Both the position numbers and the translations under genes were made by a program. Under the pieces are notes generated by a model, which saw only the letters and a program-made list of their open reading frames with translations, did no database searches and had not been told where the DNA came from. Source: Ancistrus triradiatus (Eukaryota > Chordata > Actinopteri > Siluriformes > Loricariidae). Taken from it: a stretch of DNA of 64,000 nt. The stretch is from positions 62,001 through 126,000 of the forward strand of contig JAJAGP010000767.1 of the NCBI GenBank assembly GCA_025084515.1, in the 5' to 3' direction. Below are positions 43,877 through 55,825 of the stretch, piece after piece. Numbering within the stretch: position 1 is the first letter of the stretch; each line of letters opens with the position of its first letter.

Positions 43877-44296
43877 CCGTATTTTTCGGACCATAAGGTC
43901 CACTTAAAATCCTTTAACTTTCTCAAAAATCGACAGTGCGCCTTAAAATGCGGTGCGTCTAATGTATGAATTAATTCTGGTTATGCTTTCTGACGTAGAA
44001 CCGATTGTAGATGGTACACGGCGCTCATAAATCTGTCAAAATGTTTTAGCATGGTCTTGGTAAATTACGAAGCTTACGGCAACCGTAGTGCGCAGCATCA
44101 CGGAGTAATACGGTATGTGCTTCAGCATTAGGGTACGTGCATTCATTCATTCATTTTGGAAGCGGATTTCAAACTCAGCGCTATCAGTCACGCAGTACAA
44201 CATAGAGCAGCTGCGAGAGAATTCAACATTAACGAATCAATGGTACGGAAGTGGAGGAAGCAAGAAGACGCCCTGCGCCAGGTAAAGACCAAACTC
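43877..44296 (+). mobile_element. pogo/Tigger-like element, CCGTATTTTTCGG family, copy 3 (3' truncated)
   Basis: TA followed by CCGTATTTTTCGGACCATAA begins a copy that stays collinear with 1156-1587. Homology ends abruptly at 44296 within the transposase frame, so the 3' end and its inverted repeat are missing. Confidence 0.85.
44159..44296 (+). pseudogene. pogo/Tigger-like transposase HTH fragment
   Basis: The 46-codon frame EADFKLSAISHAVQHRAAAR, EFNINESMVRKWRKQEDALR, QVKTKL has no stop. It is closer to the expected HTH than the copy at 1440 (RAAAREF instead of HGHRAAGREF). After the breakpoint the frame reads on into unrelated sequence. Confidence 0.7.
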
Positions 44297-44529
44297 CAGC
44301 ACACAAAACAGACATCTTCATTTCTAAGATTCACAATCCTCCTTTTACTCTGTCAGTAAATTACTTTGAAAATACACCTTCTTCCACACGCAAACCTCAG
44401 GGTCAGGATCTTAAAAAGAAAGATGGCATGCTGCAGCGCCAACCTTACTGTTTGCTTTCTTATTATTACTATGAAGTAAAAGCTAACAGCACAAAGGAGG
44501 CAGAGCGCTTCAAAAAGCTGGTCCACCTT

Positions 44530-44870
44530 TGACTGTTGGAACTCTGACCTGCAACCTGAACCAATCTCTTACGAGACCACAGACTTCAAAGAGCACTTTG
44601 ATGGCAGAGGAGGCTCATTGGCGAGATCACAGCCTGAGTGGCTTTTCTCTCCAGATTAGCTTCCTCTAAATGAACTCCCGACTAATGACAGAGATGCACT
44701 ATCATGAAAAGCCGCCAGAGATTTGAGTCTAAAGGAGGACGGACGTGATCAGCAAGAGAAATCGCTGCAAAAACTCCAACACCCACAATCACAATACAAG
44801 GCCAGGCTAAAGAAACAGGCTGAGGTCCAATTGTGTATTCATGCATCTAATAAAAAGCTCGGCTTGTGTG
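44530..44870. promoter_or_regulatory. Candidate conserved noncoding block
   Basis: Repeat-free, with AAGAGCACTTTGATGGCAGA (TCF/LEF-like word), CCAGATTAGCTTCC, CTCCCGACTAATGACAG and CCAATTGTGTATTCATGCAT. No coding signal. Inferred from texture. Confidence 0.32.
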
Positions 44871-44962
44871 CCAAATAATCACACTGATAAGAAGCAGCGA
44901 TGTTGGATGTAAGTGTACACTGTATTATGTGACTCACTCCATCAGATTAGCGTCCGTCTAAG

Positions 44963-45265
44963 TCAGGGTTGGGCGATCTGGCGAAATGATCATATCAGAT
45001 TTTTTTAGGCTGGACTATGAATGTAACATAAGCAGTGATGTCTTTCAAATATCTTTGTTATTGTTTTTTGATTCAGCACCGTTTCTGGCTGTTGCACTTG
45101 GATTTCAGCATACTGTTGGAGCGCTTTCTTTTTTGGCGTTGAACAGGTTCATTGTTTTTCCACCAGACGTGCCAATCTTGTATTTGCATATTTTGCAAAC
45201 AACTGTTGTTTGTACCATGTCCGTTGTGTCAAATCTAAACCTTTTACATAAAGCTGGTGGTTATT
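44963..45265. mobile_element. Possible degenerate hAT-type repeat
   Basis: GGGTTGGGCGATCTGGCGAA-ATGAT resembles the start of a common fish repeat (GGGCGATATGGC type). No inverted end was found. The plus-strand open frame at 44986-45270 shows no transposase motif. Confidence 0.3.
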
Positions 45266-46712
45266 TTTAAGTCACCAGCTCATGCGTGTTCCTGTGTTCC
45301 TGAATAAGTGTGTGACCCTGTCCACTTTGGGCCATTATTGGCTTAATCATGTATCTGTCAAGAAAAACACCTGCTGGACTAGTGATTAGAGTGGCATCTT
45401 ATTACTAAAACATCTTGGGATGCCATGTCAGCATTTTTGGTGCAAGTAATGCATTTGGAATTACGGTTCTCACGATCTCTTGAGATCTGATCTTAAGGAA
45501 GACCGTGGAGACATTTGATTAATTCACAATTCAAAATCTTCATATCAGTCATCCCTCCTATGATTGACACAGAACCACATTTTGGGTTTCGCACACAGTC
45601 TGGTATCATAAGAAGAAAAATATGGGAGGTGCAATCGTGGGACTGTTGTACATTTAAATACGTCTTATGTTGATTTACTAAATGAAAAGATCTGAACACA
45701 GCTTGCAACAATGCAAAGTTTACTACAGCCATTATATTTTAGAAAAAAAGAAACAATTTGGAGTTTGTGATGGTTTGTTCACTCCATGATCCACTAATGT
45801 TTATATAAGGTTTTAGAGCTTAATGGAAATATTATGTAAATGAAATTTGCTGAAATAGAATTAGGTTTTAATTGAACAAAAATGAGTAATTTGACCAGGA
45901 GTGCCAAAACTTTAACTGTAACATAAATCTTGGTTAGCAACACTGCATATTGGGTGTTCTGCGTACTTCAACTACATGCACATATACTTTATAAAGAAGA
46001 TCCTGCTTTTATTTTGATAAGTCTCATGTGCCTTATGGATTGTTTTTGCCCTGTGCTTGTGACCTTTAAACAAAATCTGTTTAATATTGCTTAGCACTTG
46101 GTAGCAAGATCTTTGGCGCCATATTAACCAGCAATTGTTTCCTGTTACTTTTCCGTTAGACGATCACAGCTTGGTCGTGATGCGTTTTATTTTTTGCGCT
46201 TGAGGAGTAATGCTCCAACTTCGTATTCCTATAGCTAAATAGATTAGCTAGCTACGTTACATACCTGTAACTGTAGTAGTGGGACCGAGAAGTAGATGGC
46301 TTTACAGACACAGTTGATCTAAAATTTTCTAAATCCAAAGGAAACATTTGTAACTGGTGTATGTTAAAAATTATTTAAATATTCATTTCATGAATAAAGT
46401 CAAATCAAGAACAAACAATTCAAAACTCTATGCTGAATTTTCATGGTTGCTACAGGAGGCATATCTGACCGAGAGTGGTAATAACCAATCAAAACTGGTC
46501 ATTAGAATGGCTACTAGAATCAACCCTTCTGATGATAATTTGAAATGTCAGGTGAGCTGTAACGTGAGTACATTAACAAATGGACAAGATATCTGACCAA
46601 TCAGATGCTTGATACTCACTACAGGGGCTGGCCCATAACTGGTTAACCCTTCTCGAAGGTGCTACGTATTTCATAAATGAACGTCACAGTCTATGCACTG
46701 GCTATTTGTAGG
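45266..46712. other. Spacer with no recognised gene
   Basis: TTTGACCAGGAGTGCCAAAA at 45893 resembles a Tc1-type terminal repeat. The rest is AT-rich, unassigned sequence. Confidence 0.3.
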
Positions 46713-46904
46713 GACTGTGGTAGCCTAGTGGTTAAGGTACTGGACTCTGGATCAGAAGGTTCAGGGTTCAAATCCCATCTCTGCCAAGCTGCCACTGTTA
46801 GGTCCTTGAGGAAGAACCTTAACCCACAATTGCTTGGATTGTAAGATTGTATCAATTGTAAGTCGCTCTGGATAAGGGTCTGCTAAATGCTGTAAATGTA
46901 AATG
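46713..46904 (+). mobile_element. tRNA-derived SINE (V-SINE-like)
   Basis: GACTGTGGTAGCCTAGTGGT, GGGTTCAAATCCCATCTC, CCTTAACCCACAATTGCTTG, CGCTCTGGATAAGGGTCTGC and TAAATGTAAATG. Complete, with few changes. Confidence 0.9.
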
Positions 46905-47626
46905 TATTTTGGCTAGACAACGCCAAATGGCGACCTGCAAGGAAACTTGCGGTAATTCAGCAATAATGCTGCCAAGTCTACCTACAAAGTAATAGACCAT
47001 TTTCTGGCAAAGGAGCAGAGGATGGACTTTATCTTCAAATAAGCCTAATTGTCTGGCAAGTTTTAGTGTTTCCTTAAAGTCTTTACTGCCCTGGCATAGG
47101 CTACTGTATACATAAGAAATGAGTGATCCTACATTGTTGAACTTGTAGGATTCGCTGATTATTTTCGAACGTATTACACAGAAAATGAAGCTAAGAAAAA
47201 TAGTCGTGCTCTTTCTTACATGCTACTTTTCATCATTTGTAGTTGCATTTGTGACGTTGATCTGTATTTTGAAATCCATAAAATGATTTAAAGGCAAGGC
47301 CTGAAGTTATGTGGTAAACCTACTGTGCACTGACATTATATAATATTTGTGCCAGTCCCAGTTTGGGGGTACAAGATTTGAGAAGCTGGATACTCATTTG
47401 AGGTGATTCATATTGGTTGTTTGATTGTCCATGAGTTTTGAAAAGCTGTTTAGGTCCTACTAAGTGACTAGTTTAAGCTCCCTCAAGAAGATGAGCTCTG
47501 GAATGTCCTACAAGGCTTTCGACCTAAAAAGCTGCGGTCACTTTGCCACATATCAGATGCACATTGGATTTCAATACAATATATGAAAGTGGCCTAGACT
47601 GCAATTCAAATGGTCTGATTGAATGT
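46905..47626. other. Spacer with no recognised gene or repeat
   Basis: About 720 bp of ordinary intron sequence. Confidence 0.3.
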
Positions 47627-47745
47627 AGGGTGGGATGGTGGCACAATAGGTTAATGCTGTCACCTCACAGCTCCTGAGATCTCTGGTTTAATCCTGGCCC
47701 CGACTCCACTTTTGTGGAATATCTATCTATCTATCTGTCACTCTC
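47627..47745 (+). mobile_element. Mermaid/DANA-like SINE, 5' fragment
   Basis: GGTGGGATGGTGGCACAATA, GGTTAATGCTGTCACCTCAC and GTTTAATCCTGGCCCCGACT are the tRNA-like head. The copy ends in a short (ATCT)n at 47722-47738. Confidence 0.75.
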
Positions 47746-48198
47746 TATATCTAAATACATTTACATTTAAGTCTGTTTCCCACAGAGGTTGTATAACTTA
47801 TTTTCATATGTAAAATCTACAAAACCTGTCAATTACAAAAGTGTTTGGCTCCACATGCCACCCCAAATCACTTACTCTTGGAACTGTAGCTTAATTCAAC
47901 AGAATGTTATGCTTTGCCAGCAAAAGCAGCTTTACCTTTACTCCAAGCAGTGTAACCCTGACTTTTATTGCACTCTTTTGTTTGCAGTTGTATGGGTTGT
48001 GAACGTGAAAATTGCTTCATATATCTTTAGAGTACAGTTGATTTCTTCGGGGCTTCCAGCTTGAGTACATTTGTGTGTCTTGCAGTGTTTCCAGATAGAT
48101 GACATGACAGGATCATATAATGAATCACAAAGATTTGAAAACTATTGATTTTCTCCCTCATGTGTGAGATTTTCAGGGATGCCTGTGTTAGTCTGTGA

Positions 48199-48199
48199 G

Positions 48200-48230
<31 letters not shown>

Positions 48231-48470
48231 TCGTCTTTCTATCATCGTGGTGACTTTCCATTGAAATAATATTACTATAGCTAATTAGTGTTACACACTT
48301 ACTCCTGGCCCCAAACTTAACCATAGTAACCTAAATCAAATCTGTTTGCTCTTTTTAAGTTGAAGTTTTTGCATTTAAAAAACATTTCCCTTGTGGGGAC
48401 CAGCCAGATGTCCTCACAAGATAACAGTCTGATATTTCTATCCTTGTGGGGACATGATGTATAAGCTTGA
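48199..48470 (+). repeat. CA-repeat-associated interspersed repeat, copy 2
   Basis: A (CA)n tract at 48200-48228 is followed by CTCGTCTTTCTATCATCGTG, GTGACTTTCCATTGAAATAA, CTGGCCCCAAACTTAACC and CTTGTGGGGACCAGCCAGAT. Collinear with 8641-8905. Confidence 0.65.
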
Positions 48471-48479
48471 TCTACACAT

Positions 48480-48860
48480 GGACACAAACGCATTAATCCC
48501 TTGTTCTATTAACATCGTTTGATATTCAGTAAAATATTTACAAAGAATCTTTTTAATGCTGTAGCATGGTCAGAAAAAATTGGAGCCTGGTATGGACATC
48601 TGCCTCGCATTAATACTGGGAGGGAATAAGGGAGCAGTAAAATATGCTTGAGGGAGAGCGCAACATGCCTGCTGCTGCTAATACACAAACTGGGATTCAT
48701 TTACAATGTGTGGGGCCTTGAAGCACAGCGAAGGTGGGAGTGAACAAGGCCAGGGCCGATGTATTCTGTGCAAAGGCAGGAATAAACTGGTATAGAGGAA
48801 AGAGAGAAAATTTTCTGTGATTAAAGAGAACTTGGAAGGTCGTCTGTTTTTTTTAAGATA
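48480..48860. promoter_or_regulatory. Candidate conserved noncoding block
   Basis: Repeat-free. It contains GCATTAATACTGGGAGGGAA, GCTGCTGCTAATACACAAAC and TTCATTTACAATGTGTGGGG. No coding signal. Confidence 0.32.
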
Positions 48861-48879
48861 ATCTAATGTCATTATCAAG

Positions 48880-49490
48880 AATTTTAATTTGGAAGAATTA
48901 TCCAGTTTTATAAAAAGTTAGAGCTTTTTTGTTCTAAGAATCAGAAGATTATTTCATAATTTGTTGTATAACTTTTTTTGTTTTTTTTGGTTTAGCAATC
49001 ATTTTGAATTCTTTTTTAAAGTTATTACATTAAGAAATTGAGAAATGTTTTCTAAGATAATAAATTGAAATGACCTAATTTGCTTAGCAAGAACTTTAAT
49101 GATTTTAACTTTTCTTCAAAATTAATATCAAATTTTAAGCCCTAATTAATTAAGTATTAATACATTATTAATAAATTTGTTACCACCAGTAGTACTGTAT
49201 GTTTAGCAATATTTTTTGTCATGAGCTTTGAATCTTAAGCTTTGATGATTGTCATGTTTTTTTGTTTGTTATCCACAATTTGAACATAATCCCTGTCTTT
49301 TTAGCAAAAAAAAAAATAAAAAAAATGTTAAGAGATTCTTTTAGTTAGAATTGGACATTTAATGTTTGTTTAGCTAGAATATTTAATGTAACATGTAAGA
49401 GCTTGTTAGTTTAGAAAAATTCTATTAGGTAATTTGTAGAAGGTTTTTTAAGTATTGGAAGGTCTAGTTTTCTTAGCAAAAATTTAAAGG
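48880..49490. repeat. AT-rich stretch with recurring TTAGCAA motif
   Basis: TTTAGCAA or CTTAGCAA recurs at about 48992, 49083, 49202, 49301 and 49472, with weaker versions between. Each is followed by A/T-rich sequence such as GAACTTTAATG or AAAAATTTAAAG. It may be a worn minisatellite. It also includes an A-rich tract near 49305-49325. Confidence 0.35.
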
Positions 49491-49919
49491 GTTAACTTGG
49501 AACAGTGTCTTGTCTGTTCCATTGTTTTTCAATGGCCAACCTGCTGGGTTCTCAATTTTTGACGTATTGAGAACTTACAGAGGAAACATTTTAGGAAGTG
49601 TAACATACACTCAACTGTTCAACTGCTCATTAACACAAATATCGCATAGCAGCAACTCAATCTGGCATAACACGCCATGTCACAAAACTCAAATAATCTC
49701 TGGTTTCTTGTACATACAATTAGTTCACTGCACTTAAATGGCTTCAGCAGTCACCTGATCTCATTTGAAGTCAGGTGACTATGGCCTCGAGCTAACATAA
49801 TTTATTAGCAATGGGCTAGCCATCATACTCTTCTGGTAATATATTCATGCATTTTCACAGGTCCTATTGTTTTTAATGAAGAGTGAACATGTTCAAATGT
49901 TTCCAGCCCATTAAAAGCA

Positions 49920-50330
49920 CACAAAACAATGCATCATTGTAAGGTGATTATTTGTAATGGTTTTTAATGACCTGTTTGGAGTACTTTAAAGTCTTTATCA
50001 ATGATTCTTTTCTCCCAGCTGAAGGGTAATGGCTCAGCACGTCTGTAAATGTCATGTCGGTACCTTCTGCTGCCGTGTCCTCCCCCGCTGTCTTTTCCAC
50101 AGCAATTCTTAGCCTCCCTGGTGTACCGTGCATTATTAATCTGGCAAAACAAGATCTCCGATTCGTTTAAAGAAGAGTAAACAAGAAGCTCGCTGATTAT
50201 CCAATCTCTCCCTGCGTTTCCTAACAATGCGCTCGCCACTTGATAGGCCGGGCAGGTGTGTGACTTTTTGGTTTTGTAGTGCGTAAATTATGGTCCCATA
50301 ATTAGACTAAACATAAGTTTTATCAAATCT
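49920..50330. promoter_or_regulatory. Candidate conserved noncoding block
   Basis: Repeat-free and complex: GGTGATTATTTGTAATGGTT, CAGCTGAAGGGTAATGGCTC, CGTGCATTATTAATCTGGCA and GTAAATTATGGTCCCATAAT. The minus-strand frames here have no domain. It is a strong candidate by texture. Confidence 0.37.
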
Positions 50331-50459
50331 GTTCATTAGTCAGTAATAAATGTCCTTCACACTTTGCTCACGTGTTTGTTACAGACGATTCAAGATGATG
50401 TCTCAAATAATTGAAATAATTCTAAGAAGTGTAGATGGCTTCTAGGTTCAATCTGGTTT

Positions 50460-51021
50460 GTGTTTGGACTTGGGTGGAACAAATGAGGGCCTTCCCCAAA
50501 CTATTCCCACATGCAGCATACAATTGTCCAAAATGTCTTGGTATGTGGAAGAATTAAGATTTCCCTTCACTGAAACTAAGGTGCATTAGGCCAACTCGTC
50601 AGCATTATCCCTCCTCCACCAGACTTCACAGTTGGCTGATAATGTTCTCCTGGCATTCACAAAACCCAGACTCTTCCGTCAGACTGCCAGATAAAGTGCA
50701 AATTGTTACTAAACATAATGCATTTCCACTGCTCCAGAGTCCAGTGGTGGTACCACTCCATCCGACGGCATTGTGCTTGATGTGGTGATGTATGCAGCTG
50801 CTTGGCCATGGCAACCCATGTGCTGACGTTAATTCCTTAGGAGGTTTGGAACTGTAACTTTAGGTGGTGTGTCACTTTGTGTCCAAGTTGCCGTGGTTCC
50901 TAAACGCTTCCACCACATTTCGTGGAATATCTACGAGGGAAGAAACTTCATGAACTGACTTGTTGCTAAGGTGGACTCCTATTACAGTCCCACGCTCATT
51001 CTTTACAGTTGTCATTTTAGA
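50460..51021 (-). mobile_element. Tc1-like relic H, part 1
   Basis: In antisense it contains CCAAAATGTCTTGGTATGTG, CTCCACCAGACTTCACAGTT, GTTCTCCTGGCATTCACAAA and CCACTGCTCCAGAGTCCAGT, all parts of a well-known fish Tc1 family's transposase. CCTAAACGCTTCCACCACAT and ACTGACTTGTTGCTAAGGTG belong to its HTH region. It has many indels and no intact frame. Confidence 0.75.
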
Positions 51022-51192
51022 TTTGTCATTTTAGCAGACGCTTTCATCCAGTGACTTACAATTGATGCAGTAATTGTGGGTTAAGGGCCTTGCTCAAGGA
51101 CCCAACAGTGGCAGCCTGGCAGAGGCAGGTTTTGAACCCTGGATCTTCTGGTCCATAGTCCAGTACCTTAACCGCTAGGCCACCACAGTCCA
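51022..51192 (-). mobile_element. tRNA-derived SINE inserted in Tc1 relic H
   Basis: On the minus strand: GACTGTGGTGGCCTAGCGGT, GGGTTCAAAACCTGCCTC, GCAAGGCCCTTAACCCACAA and AAGCGTCTGCTAAAATGACA. Relic sequence resumes on the other side. Confidence 0.87.
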
Positions 51193-51296
51193 AACAGGAC
51201 CTTTAGAACCATAGGTTTCTACACCTGTGGCAATGGGTCTGAATGAAACACCTGAATTCAATGTGTCCTAATACTTTTGACCACATAGCATATTGA
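51193..51296 (-). mobile_element. Tc1-like relic H, part 2 (terminal repeat side)
   Basis: TTTCTACACCTGTGGCAATG, CACCTGAATTCAATGTGTCC and TAATACTTTTGACCACATAG are the family's leader and terminal repeat. Confidence 0.7.
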
Positions 51297-51884
51297 GAGT
51301 GATCTCATGTTTGTTTTGATTGTCAAATTGCTCAGAGCAGTTGTGGCATTTATTGGAATATCCTTGCCATCCTTTTTGTTCTATAAACAAATGTTTAAAA
51401 AATGACATTTAATTATGAAGTATTATATATAGCGTATGTAGAGTTTTATGCATACTTCAACAATTTGCTTGTTATTTTATCTCACATATATTAAGCTCTT
51501 AAAAATTCGTATTCGTATTTTTTTTTTTTTGTAGTGTGTCAAGTGATGAAGGGAAGGTTTAATATGCAGTAAAGACACAATCAGAAGCGAACCAAAATAG
51601 CCCCAAATCTCTAAAGGTTAAAGACCTTCCTGATTCAATGCTATAATGTTGTGAGTCAGACATCCTGTGCATTATCCATTAGGATTGGGGAGGAAAACCT
51701 CCAGACTGTTTGCAGGTGACATTATGAGAAAATAATCACAGATCACAATATTTCACTCCCACAGCAGACGCAACATCCTTCAGCATCGTGTGATCAGCAC
51801 TTCCACTCGCTGCAGCAGTTATCTCACCCCGTCACTGCTGTGAAGCTAAAGGGTGACTGGGACTGCAGGGAAAAATCTACCTTC

Positions 51885-52745
51885 ACTACCCAGGCAGCCT
51901 ATATCTCACATTTCCCCATCTTCACTTCTGCAATCTGTCAATCAAAGTCACTGGGTTCTCACACAGAGAAGCGGTCAAGAATACAAAATGTTCTAACATG
52001 TTAAAATACAACTTAAAATCAGATTCTGGTAGTTTTCAGATGGCCAGCAGGGTTTATTATAGTTCAAGAAAACTAGAAATGCTAAAAAAAAGCACTGCTG
52101 TAACAGTGCTTAAATTTATTATGCAACATCCAAGGAGAAACAGGAGCTAAACCTCATCTGCCTCATCAGAGTAAAGTAAAACAGAAAGCTAAGCTAAAAA
52201 TAAAAGTAACAGGATTTTTTTTACATAAATAAAATATAAATTGTGATTTTTTTTAATTTATTTATTTTTCATTGTACTTAGTATGTACAAAGATGAATGT
52301 TTTATAATCTTGAAATATTGAGTGGGATGTTAAATTAAGGACATCCATAGGAAAGTCCAATCAAAAATACAATATTTCAGATATATTCATATTGTTAAAA
52401 TAATTTTATTAGAATAATCAAATATCTTTTAATATAATATAATATAATATACTATCATATACTATCATATAATATATAGTGGGATGTCTAAATTAAACTT
52501 ACAGAAAATAAAAATGCAGATTACAACGCAAAAATAAAATATTAAATATTAAATATTTTGTGTGTGGGTGTATGAAGTTTTCATAGCATGTTTCACAATA
52601 TAGTTTTGCTGAGAGTTGTACCAGTAAAAAAGGATATCCATATTAGGTAAAACTTGAATTTTATATGCAGTACTACATTAAATTAATTAATAATAATAAG
52701 GAAATGATGGAAAAGTATTATTACATTAATTATGGAGTTATATGG
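51885..52745. repeat. Local duplication, copy 1 (longer)
   Basis: CAGGCAGCCTATATCTCACA at 51892 and the block from TATGAAGTTTTCATAGCATG (52571) to AATTATGGAGTTATA (52740) recur in the same order and orientation at 54270-54600. The interior is longer here. It includes a TAATA-type microsatellite at about 52430-52480. Confidence 0.65.
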
Positions 52746-52899
52746 AGTAATGAAATGATATGTACACAGTAATAAGCTTGATACTCATTTAACAATTAAT
52801 TAGTAATTATTTAGTTACATTTCTCTGCAGTATTTCTACAGCACTGACCAAGCCAATTGTTCTGGATTTTATGATAAATTCCATTCTAATTTAACCATG

Positions 52900-53960
52900 T
52901 AACTTGAGGGCACCATGGTCTGCTCATGTGAAGACCACAAAATCCTCCACCCTCAGCATTAAGACTTGTGAACCTGCCCCTGACAGTGACAAGGTAATCC
53001 AGTAGATACACACTGAGACTGGAAACTGTACAGAGTGCAACCTGACCTTATGGCATCAGTAACCACTTTGTATGCTTTGGGTGCTGGCAACCCGTTAATC
53101 AACTCCGTAACCTGCAGACCTCTCATCAACAGAGGATTGAATCAGAGTGGCTCGGTCGGTAGAGTGCTGGTTCCCATTACTGAGCCTCTTTGGTTCAGCC
53201 GTCACATCTGGCCATGAGAGGGCTGGAGATAACGGAGGACCTCAGTAAATTGCAGAAACAGCGTTGCTACAAGATTTGTTAGGAAAGCTAAATGTGATTT
53301 GAAGAGCCTCTAATTTTGTAGATTTGTTGTAAATGAAACGAACAGGCAGCAAACTTCAAACACTTTGTTTCTGCAAAGTTTAATACAATCAATACAAATT
53401 GGATAAGCATAGCATTTTGCCATGTTCAAATGTGATCCATCATACTGCATAATATGACAGTGATATCAAGTCATATTACTCATCTCAAAATAAAAACAAA
53501 TTTCATATTTTTATCATCTTTCTTTGCCTCGAGGCACAACGAGACAGCTGCTTAAAAAACAGTCATCGCGCGTGTAAGAATGACACACTGCCGTTTCTCT
53601 TGCGTATAAACTCTTGAGAGCCAGTGTGTTTGGCTAAGGATCAGCAGGTGCAGTTTGATAGCTGGCAAAAGCAGTGGCATGTGTTCTGGAGCCCCCACGC
53701 GCCCAGCGTAGTGCCGTGTTTGGAAACAGGAGGCACTGGCATGCTCCAGAGAGAACCAGCTGGATCAGGCTTGCCTGCATTGTGACAGCCCAGCGTTTTG
53801 GCATGGGTGCGCGCCAGCTTCGCGTTGGCACCGGCACAGAGCCACTTATAGGTCTTGTGTTAACATGAAGAATGCGTTGTTCCAAGAGAGAGCTTTTATG
53901 AGCATCTGGAGGAGCTCAGCCTCAGCTGCTGGCTTTGGGGAAGGTACAATCAAAAGTTGA
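52900..53960. other. Repeat-free stretch between the two duplication copies
   Basis: No gene is recognised. 52900-53260 and 53520-53960 are GC-richer and complex, for example CAGTGGCATGTGTTCTGGAG and CCAGCTTCGCGTTGGCACCG. Overlapping frames on both strands at 53634-53885 look like chance frames in GC-rich DNA. Could be regulatory. Confidence 0.28.
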
Positions 53961-54267
53961 TGCTAGCTTGGGTGTATAAAAGAAGTAAGTCTGTTTTGCT
54001 TGGTCTATTTGCTAAAATTCATTCTTAAATGATATGTAATGAATCATGTGTATGAATCATGGAATCATAATGTAATATAATGCATTTATTGTGTGTCAAA
54101 AATGATAATGCTGTATAAGTGCTCATAACTAATACATTAAGCATAAGAGCATAATTCAAGGGTACAAAACATTATAAATATGTTCATTGGAACTTACAGA
54201 CGAATGTATTAATGCAACATGATAATATGATATTATAACATATAATGATATAATGGAATTGTATTAT

Positions 54268-54600
54268 AACCAGGCAGCCTATATCTCACATTTCCCCATT
54301 TTCACTTCTGCAATCTGCCACAAAAGACAAGACCTATCTTTAATCAAACAAAACTTACAGAAACTAAAATATTAGATGATTATGTAACATGGGTGCATGA
54401 AGTTTTTGTAGTATGTTTCACAATGCACTTTTGCTGAGGGTTTTACCAAGAAAAAAGACAGCCATATTATGAAAAACTTGAATTTTATAAACAGTAATAC
54501 CTAAAAAATATAAAATTAAATGAAACTAATAAGGACAATGATGGAAAAGTCATTTTCATTTTACTATATTTTATTACATTAATTACAGAGTTATAAAACA
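54268..54600. repeat. Local duplication, copy 2 (shorter)
   Basis: CAGGCAGCCTATATCTCACA and TTTCCCCATTTTCACTTCTG open the copy. GTATGTTTCACAATGCACTT and AAACTTGAATTTTATAAACA continue it. Relative to 51885-52745 about 500 bp of interior is absent. Confidence 0.65.
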
Positions 54601-54929
54601 CTAATATATAATAACAAATGATAACCATATTTGACTTCCCTGTTACCTAATTATATTACAGACACCATATTCATTTAGATCATTCCATGATGATAGTCAC
54701 TAATAACAAAGAGCTAAAAACATTACTTAAATCAAATAAAGTTAAATGCAAAAGCAAAGAAAATAACAAAAATCTTTATCATACTCTAATATTCTAAAAA
54801 TAATAGTAATATTATTTATAAAGAAAGATAATATATATTTTGTAATAAAATATTGAATAAATCAAAACATTCTGAGATTTTTATTTATAATATTAGTAAC
54901 ATTTTAATATGTATCTATTAATATTAACA

Positions 54930-55825
54930 GTGAATGACCACTGTATTAGAGACACCCATCTAGTAGTTCAGTGGTTCCCAAAGTGGGGTCGATTGAAGTC
55001 GATTGAATGCTGTTACACAGTAAACATTTAAGCTACATAATGTATGTCACTTGTAATATTTTCACTGTAAAGGTGATTTGTCATTTTATTTTGTTTTGTT
55101 CAATAAAACGTCGCAGCATTGTATAAATTGCAATTTTTAAAATGAATTCCAGTGGAGTTCTTAAGCAAAAGACATGTACGTGTGTCGGGGTGGGGCGCAA
55201 AAAATATTTTAGTTGAAATCGTTCTGTGGGATCATTGACCCGTGCGTACAGGATGGCTCCTCGCAGTTCCGGTGCTGACATGTCCTTCTGCCACATGGTA
55301 AACCGCTGCCATGAAGGGATCAACGTGGTCGACCACAATGCTTAGGTAAAGCCCTACTATCCAAAAGTCCATCCACAGGCATCAGATACATAGGGTGTGT
55401 CAATAAAACATTCCCCACACCATAACGTACCTGTCATCTGCTGGGAACGAAGAATTGTGCGTTTGGACACGTTATTTGGTGCACCAACTTCGTTTGCAGC
55501 TGCAATTTGCTTGCTTGTGCACCTCCTGTTCTTCAGGACAATTCTTCACATCTTCCTCTGACCTCCTTCGTCAGCGAGTTGTTTCCATCCACAGGATCCA
55601 CAGGTTGGCGGTTATTTAAATACTTGCCCTGGTTAATCCAGCGCCGATGACCATGCCTCATTTGAAGTTGCTCAGAATTAGATTCTCCCACTCTAATGTA
55701 GATTCACACTGAATCTGATCCACATAAAACTTCAGCACTTGGTTTTATGCTTTCTCACTGCTATATGGGGAAGCACCAATTGATAGAGCAGGTTTCTCAA
55801 ATAAAGTGGCCACTCGGTGCATATT
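54930..55825 (-). mobile_element. Degraded Tc1-like element G
   Basis: The left end GTGAATGACCACTGTATTAG-AGACACCC and right end CTCAAATAAAGTGGCCACTC are those of a common fish Tc1 family. Inside, CCGCTGCCATGAAGGGATCA, ACGTGGTCGACCACAATGCT and TAAAACATTCCCCACACCAT are its transposase in antisense. Long stretches between are rearranged or foreign. No frame survives. Confidence 0.6.

Noticed and set aside
44986..45270. 94-codon frame in a hAT-like region
   Set aside because: No BED finger, hAT dimerisation motif or catalytic signature visible.
53634..53885. Overlapping frames of 83 and 64 codons on opposite strands
   Set aside because: GC-rich DNA gives few stops on either strand; no domain.
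54968..54990. Shared word between AGTGGTTCCCAAAGTGGGG and the inverted form near 57776
   Set aside because: Only about 15 bp match; too short to define a repeat pair.
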